Assembly (NCBI RefSeq): GCF_017303155.1
Contig: NZ_JAEKJR010000002.1
Span: 1,984,001-2,048,000, forward strand
Source: Microbulbifer salipaludis
GTDB lineage: Bacteria; Pseudomonadota; Gammaproteobacteria; Pseudomonadales; Cellvibrionaceae
DNA: 64,000 bases
Direction: 5' to 3'
The notes under the pieces were generated by a model. That model was not told the origin of the DNA. It did no database searches and saw only the letters and a list, made by a program, of their open reading frames with translations. A program made the position numbers and the translations under genes. This document shows, piece by piece, positions 56,353-64,000 of the stretch; positions within the stretch are counted from its first letter, which is position 1, and every line of letters begins with the position of its first letter.

Positions 56353-58619
56353 CAGCTCACCTGCTCGTCTTTACGGCGCCTGCGCGCATCCGTGGATGCC
56401 GATGCTTCGCCCTCATTGGTCGAGGCCGTTGTGTCTCGTGCATTGGCCTGAGCCAGTTTTTGCAGGGCGATGGCTTTGGGTTCGTCCAGAATCAAGCGGC
56501 CGTTTTCCACCACCAGAACGCGATCGGCCAATTGCAGGGTACTGCTGCGATGGGTGGCAAAAATCAAGGTCCGTCCCTCGGCCCAGCGTTGCAGCTTCGC
56601 GATAAAACGCTTTTCGGTGAGGTCGTCGAGGGACGCGGTGGGTTCATCCAACAGCACGATATGTGGATTGCGGATAAACAGCCGCGCCAGAAGCAGTGAC
56701 TGACGCTGGCCACCGGACAAACCCAGACCGCCCTCCAGAACAAGGTGTTCCATCCCTTTTGGCAGTTTGCGGACAAATTCCAGCGCCCCGGACATATCCA
56801 GCGCTGCAAGAATTTCCCGGTCCGTCGCCCCGGGCGCGCCCAGTGTCACATTTTCCCGCAGGGTGCCGTGAAACAGGTTGGCATTCTGGGTGAGCAACCC
56901 GATGTCCCGTCGGATATCTGCCGGGTCGATATGCGCCAGGCTGACGCCATCGAGGGTAATTTCCCCGGCACTCGCCTCCATAAAGCCCGAAAGTGCCTGT
57001 AGCAAGGTTGACTTGCCTGCACCGTTGCGCCCAAGAATGGCAATTTTTTCCCCGGCCTTGATCCGCAGGGAATCCACTTGCAACGCCGGTACACCATCGT
57101 CCCCGGCAGAATATTTGAACGCCGCCTGTCGCAACTGGTAGTTGCCGCGAATGGAAGGCAAATGCACCCGGCGACTGCCCTCCGGATGATCCACTGGCAG
57201 GTGCATGATCTGATCAAGCCCCTTGAGCGCATATTTTGCCTGCTGCCATCGGCTGAGCACCTGCGTGATCTGCGACATGGGCGCCATCATTCTGGACCCG
57301 AGAATGGAGGCCGCCACCAGTGAGCCAGTGGTCATATCCCCGGCCATCACCATCGGCGCACCAAACAGCACAATCAGCGCGAACACCGAGGATTGCACAT
57401 TGTGGGTCCAGGTCACCAGGCGACCGATCAATCCGCGCAAACGCAGATTGGATTCTGCGGTGACCGCATTGTAATGATTCCATTGTTGCTGAAAGCGCTG
57501 CTCCGCCTGCAACGCCTTGATGTCTTCCATACCCTGTACAGTTTCCACCAACATGGCATTGCGCAGGGAGGATTCACGAATGGATTCGCCAGCCAGCCGA
57601 GCTAGTTTTCGCTGGGCAAGCAGGCCGGGAATAATCAGTGCAGCAAGCGCTGCGAGCGGCACCAGCGCCAGCGGGCCGGCGATGTACCACATGAAAAAGA
57701 GAAACAGAAAAAAGAACGGCATATCCGCCAGAGCAAGAATGGTGGTGGACGTGACCATTTCCCGCACGCGCTCCAGTTCCCGGATTTGGGAAATAAAGGC
57801 ACCGGTGGACTTCGGTCTGGCACTATTGCGCAGGCGAACCGCGTGCCCATAAACCAGATCGGATACACGAATATCGGCGCGCTTACCCAGCAGATCGGTC
57901 ACCCGGACTCGATTGACGCGCATGATGAAGTCAAAAATCACCGCAATCATCACCCCGCTAAACAATACATACAGGGTGGGAGTAGATTCCGCGGGGATGA
58001 CCCGGTCGTACACCTGTTTGGAGAACAGAATACCGGCAAGTGCAAGCACATTCGCCACGGTAGTGGCGATCATGACATGACCGTAGGGCTTGAGATCCCG
58101 CAGAATAATGGAGCGGAACCAGTGTTTTTCCTGCGGCTTGACGTAGTCGTCCACACGCGCGTCCGCAACATTATTCGCCGGTCGCAGAATAACGACCGCT
58201 GAGATCTGGGCGACCAGCGCATCCGCTTTCAGTTGGGATATCGCCCCCTGGTCTCCGCTAAACGCAACGGAAAGTTCTCCTTTACCATCCGACGCTTCGA
58301 TGACACCCAATTGACCATCGCGCAATTGAATGACCAGGGGCAGTCGCCATGGACTCAGCATACCTGCCTCAAAGTCACAAAATTTCGCCACCAGGCCAGC
58401 TTGCCGCGCCATACTGCGCACCACATTTTCGACCGGTTCCGCGCTACCCCAATGGGAAGCGATGCGGACATTTTCTTCGGAGAACTCCAGCCGGTAGTGC
58501 TTCGCCACCGCCACAATCGCGGTGCGCCAGGGTGCGTACTCTATACCTCCACCTGACATCTGCGCGTTTGCCTGCGAGGATGCCCCTGCCTGTTCCTGCG
58601 AATGTGGCGTTTCCTTCAT
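56352..58619 (-). CDS. Type I secretion ABC exporter (LapB-like, C39-like domain)
   Basis: The 755-residue protein has an N-terminal C39-like domain without the catalytic Cys (WRTAIVAVAKHYRLEFSEENVRIAS), typical of LapB-type exporters that handle folded or repetitive substrates without leader cleavage. Six transmembrane helices and an ATPase follow, with Walker A GRNGAGKST, signature LSGGQRQSLLLARLF, Walker B HIVLLDEPTASLDD and H-loop ATHR. Its substrate is most likely the BapA-prefix Asp-Ala protein encoded upstream. It overlaps the TolC gene by 4 bp (ATGA). Confidence 0.93.
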   Translation of the reverse strand: MKETPHSQEQAGASSQANAQMSGGGIEYAPWRTAIVAVAKHYRLEFSEENVRIASHWGSAEPVENVVRSMARQAGLVAKFCDFEAGMLSPWRLPLVIQLRDGQLGVIEASDGKGELSVAFSGDQGAISQLKADALVAQISAVVILRPANNVADARVDDYVKPQEKHWFRSIILRDLKPYGHVMIATTVANVLALAGILFSKQVYDRVIPAESTPTLYVLFSGVMIAVIFDFIMRVNRVRVTDLLGKRADIRVSDLVYGHAVRLRNSARPKSTGAFISQIRELERVREMVTSTTILALADMPFFFLFLFFMWYIAGPLALVPLAALAALIIPGLLAQRKLARLAGESIRESSLRNAMLVETVQGMEDIKALQAEQRFQQQWNHYNAVTAESNLRLRGLIGRLVTWTHNVQSSVFALIVLFGAPMVMAGDMTTGSLVAASILGSRMMAPMSQITQVLSRWQQAKYALKGLDQIMHLPVDHPEGSRRVHLPSIRGNYQLRQAAFKYSAGDDGVPALQVDSLRIKAGEKIAILGRNGAGKSTLLQALSGFMEASAGEITLDGVSLAHIDPADIRRDIGLLTQNANLFHGTLRENVTLGAPGATDREILAALDMSGALEFVRKLPKGMEHLVLEGGLGLSGGQRQSLLLARLFIRNPHIVLLDEPTASLDDLTEKRFIAKLQRWAEGRTLIFATHRSSTLQLADRVLVVENGRLILDEPKAIALQKLAQANARDTTASTNEGEASASTDARRRRKDEQVS

Positions 58620-60100
58620 GGCAGAACTTCCACCCCTTGTATGGCGCGCCCCTGAAGATCAAAAGCACTGCGTATTTCACCCACGGTGTACAGGCAGTCG
58701 ACGTTTAACTGGTACAGGTCATACTGAGTATTACTCTTCTCGATCCGTGCCTGCTGCACTTCCTCTTCCGAGTTCAACAGCTCGACCAATGTGCGCGTTC
58801 CGAGTGCCGAATACTGTTTGCGATACAGGTCCCGCGTTTCTTCGATGGCGCGAAGCCGCGTGTCCAGAATATTCAGGCTGCGCTCCAATCCAATACTCTG
58901 GCTCTGCGCGATACGCAGGTCCCTTGCCACCGTCAGCCTGGCACTGTCCTTGGCGGCCTCAGCCGAGCGCATGGCAAAATTCGCCGCGTCCCGATTGGCG
59001 TAGATGCGCCCCCCCTGGTAAATCGGCATCGAAAGGTTCAGGAAAATGGCACTCTCGTTATCATTGAGTGCATTGGTATCAATATATTGCTGATCGAGAT
59101 AGCGGTTGACGCTGCCATCCAGAGAAAGGGTCGGCCAGGATTGTGCGCGCGCTTCTTTCAGCTGCGCCACAGCCTCAGCGCGCTCCGCCTCCGCCAGCAA
59201 AACGGCTGGAGCCGTATTGGCCAGCATGGGGTCAATCATGCAACCACTGACCACAGGTTGCGGAACCCCATTGGTCAAGGCGACTGGCTGCTCTGTGCCC
59301 ATCAAGTTCTGCAGAACACTGCGCCAACGATTCAGTTGTGCGAGCGTCTGCTGACGGTTGGCTCGGGCAGATTCGATACGTGCCTGCGCCTGCAACACAT
59401 CCGAGCGGGAGCTGGCTCCACGCTTGTTGCGCATGGACACCAACCGAGAAATGGATGACACCCCTTCCACCTGGGCATCGGCGGACTCCACCAGGGCCTG
59501 GTAGCGCATTACCTCAAGCGCTGCCTGAGCGGTGTCTCGCGCAATGGTATCGATCTGTTGCAGCACCCTCGCCTGGGATGCACGTGCGCCCGCCGTCGCC
59601 GAATCGATGCTTCCGGAGATTTTTCCGAAGTCGTAAATGACCTGCGAAATATACAGCTGTACCGCATGCCCTTCGCCATCACCATCGTTCTCCGTGTCAT
59701 AACCACCGACAACGCCAAGACTCACTTGCGGAAAATAGCCGGCGCGTGCTGAGCGAATATTTTGCTGCTGACGCTGGAGTTCACCCACCGACTGCCCCAC
59801 GGCCGGGTGCCAGGCCACTGCTTGCTGAACCGCATCCGTCATCCCGATGGTTACACCAGCGCTGCTGGCAGATATACCGGGATTCAACGGTTGCGCTGAA
59901 TAGAGCGGACTGACCGTTACCTCGCCTTGTAGGCGACTCGGGCTAATTGACTCGAACGCGGATTCATTTGACGGGTCGGCAAACGCTGGGGAAGACAGCG
60001 CGACAATAACCGCGATCAGCAACCGGAAGGCGGAATAGGTTTGGCGGCCTGGAGAACACTCAGCCGTCCCTAGCTTGAGAATCGTGTATTGGTGACTCAC
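58616..60100 (-). CDS. TolC-family outer-membrane channel
   Basis: The 494-residue protein has a signal peptide (LLIAVIVALSSPAFADP) and two repeats of the outer-membrane efflux protein family: QAVAWHPAVGQSVGELQRQQQNIRSARAGYFPQVSLGVVGGYD and ALLAEAERAEAVAQLKEARAQSWPTLSLDGSVNRY. Long helices that build the periplasmic tunnel follow each. It is the LapE/AggA-type partner for the downstream exporter genes and the first gene of the six-gene unit (after the terminator of the Asp-Ala gene). Confidence 0.92.
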   Translation of the reverse strand: MSHQYTILKLGTAECSPGRQTYSAFRLLIAVIVALSSPAFADPSNESAFESISPSRLQGEVTVSPLYSAQPLNPGISASSAGVTIGMTDAVQQAVAWHPAVGQSVGELQRQQQNIRSARAGYFPQVSLGVVGGYDTENDGDGEGHAVQLYISQVIYDFGKISGSIDSATAGARASQARVLQQIDTIARDTAQAALEVMRYQALVESADAQVEGVSSISRLVSMRNKRGASSRSDVLQAQARIESARANRQQTLAQLNRWRSVLQNLMGTEQPVALTNGVPQPVVSGCMIDPMLANTAPAVLLAEAERAEAVAQLKEARAQSWPTLSLDGSVNRYLDQQYIDTNALNDNESAIFLNLSMPIYQGGRIYANRDAANFAMRSAEAAKDSARLTVARDLRIAQSQSIGLERSLNILDTRLRAIEETRDLYRKQYSALGTRTLVELLNSEEEVQQARIEKSNTQYDLYQLNVDCLYTVGEIRSAFDLQGRAIQGVEVLP

Positions 60101-60190
60101 TGTTATTCACTTGTTCGTGCTGCGTACGGACCACTTCCTGTAGATCCCACACCCAACATTTATTGCTATTGGTGCTTAAAGTTTAGCCCA

Positions 60191-60223
60191 ATAAAAAAGC
60201 ACCGGGTTTTCAGCCCGGTGCTT
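60191..60223 (-). terminator. Intrinsic terminator of the Asp-Ala protein gene
   Basis: On the minus strand AAGCACCGGGC-TGAA-AACCCGGTGCTT is followed by TTTTATT, 40 bp after the stop. It separates the substrate gene from the exporter operon, so the two have separate promoters. Confidence 0.9.
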
Positions 60224-60262
60224 GTGGCGCCCAAAAAATCTGGGCCAGTTCAGTGAAGCGCG

Positions 60263-63289
<3,027 letters not shown>

Positions 63290-63548
63290 CCTGCCTACCT
63301 ACTCACTTCCCACCATCCACTGATGAGATACTGACCAATGTTGACGAAGCAGTACCCAAACCCTCAGCAAGAGTACAAACTTCACTCTAAATGCCCATTT
63401 TTTAATCAGGCATATATTGGTATGGATGAGTTATTCAGATTCTTCAAGCAATCAGACGCTAAATGAGAAAGGGAATATAAGTCTCTGCAGAAAATCAGGC
63501 GCCGAATCGACAATAAAGACGACCAGCACCTGAACCCGTTCTCACTAG

Positions 63549-64000
63549 TTACAGCGCCGCTGGCCCATTCGCGGGCTGTCCACTGACTGGCGCGGCGATA
63601 CGTTTCTCCCCTTCACTCAATCGCTTGCTGTAGCGATAGAGCATCAGGACAAGGCCACAAAACACAAACATGCTCCAGTAGAGAACACTTCCACCAAACC
63701 ACTGAATGACATAGCCGCCAACCAGTGGTGCGCTCGACCAGCCAAACGTATAAAAAGATGCAGCACCAAAGTAACTGCCCCTCAGATGATTTGGAGCCAT
63801 TCTGTCTATCTGAATACTCATGGTGGGAAACAAAACTGCTTCAGCAATACTCACCACAAACGTCGCGCCCAGCCAGCCGTAGAGCCAGTGAATGGGGTTC
63901 AACGCGAACCAGGCTTGGCCCAATGCAAGAATAATGACGCCGATTATCATCCGCTGATTTACATCCAGCCGGCCCATGACACGCAACAATGGGAACTGCA
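63549..64000 (-). CDS. MFS transporter, C-terminal part (cut by window edge)
   Basis: The last 150 codons of an MFS permease are present and the frame stays open to base 64000. The segment has a motif-A-like loop (RLDVNQR, between helices) and about five hydrophobic helices, with LRGSYFGAASFYTFGWSSAPLVGGYVIQWFGG and a basic tail. This resembles the second half of the multidrug-type YdhP/MdtH group. The substrate is unknown. It is transcribed toward the Asp-Ala gene with 259 bp of non-coding DNA between them. Confidence 0.82.
   Translation of the reverse strand, partial: QFPLLRVMGRLDVNQRMIIGVIILALGQAWFALNPIHWLYGWLGATFVVSIAEAVLFPTMSIQIDRMAPNHLRGSYFGAASFYTFGWSSAPLVGGYVIQWFGGSVLYWSMFVFCGLVLMLYRYSKRLSEGEKRIAAPVSGQPANGPAAL

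Overview
The window comes from a Gram-negative, GC-rich gammaproteobacterium. It has TonB-dependent receptors, lipoprotein signals, a LapB-type secretion system, mutS, fdxA and dinB with a LexA box. Gene content and codon use suggest a marine Cellvibrionales relative such as Microbulbifer; this is inference, since no rRNA or tRNA gene is present. I found no insertion sequence, integrase, CRISPR array or tRNA.

Region 1 (about 1-29,000) reads as one large locus for scavenging peptidoglycan (murein) peptides. It encodes an LD-carboxypeptidase, a serine beta-lactamase-like hydrolase, an exported transglutaminase-fold protein, a MurR/RpiR regulator, an L-Ala-D/L-Glu epimerase, two NlpC/P60-type lipoproteins, an M1 metallopeptidase, an AmiD-type amidase lipoprotein, a large NagZ-type lipoprotein, an amidase-signature enzyme, a split D-glutamate cyclase (DUF1445 + DUF4392), a class III aminotransferase and a YkuD protein. 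Two TonB-dependent receptors, an MFS permease and an NhaC-type antiporter could handle transport. A LysR gene sits inside. Two repeated operator-like palindromes tie the region together. CTATCG-N7-CGATAG lies 85-120 bp before five transport or catabolic units and fits LysR (T-N11-A) sites. GAATAAWTTATTC lies before the hydrolase units and the rpiR operon. The logic is: release muropeptides outside or in the periplasm, import them, turn L-Ala-D-Glu into L-Ala-L-Glu or cyclise free D-Glu, and use the amino acids. No MurNAc or GlcNAc catabolic enzyme other than NagZ is present.

Region 2 (about 29,600-37,060) is housekeeping and small accessory genes: a DUF6482 protein, mutS, fdxA, an AhpD-fold protein without its cysteines, SOS-controlled dinB that may be leaderless, a DUF6116 membrane protein, and a sigma-like gene followed by a small membrane protein.

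Region 3 (37,074-46,056) is an acyl-CoA or fatty-acid catabolic operon (histidine phosphatase, acyl-CoA dehydrogenase, APH-like kinase, two SDRs, quinone oxidoreductase), with a divergent LysR regulator and fadH.

Region 4 (46,357-63,289) is the most unusual. A 1604-residue fusion (alpha/alpha-barrel-like region, CapA-like domain, MurF/CapB-like ligase) converges on a six-gene operon: TolC, LapB-type ABC exporter, HlyD, exported transglutaminase-fold protein, a cyanophycin-synthetase-like ATP-grasp fused to an acylphosphatase, and a 2OG-Fe(II) oxygenase. Upstream is a 1008-residue BapA-prefix protein, about half of it alternating Asp-Ala. I propose that the exporter secretes this polyacidic protein and that the ligases either make an amide-linked polymer or decorate its Asp side chains. 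The final gene is a truncated MFS transporter.
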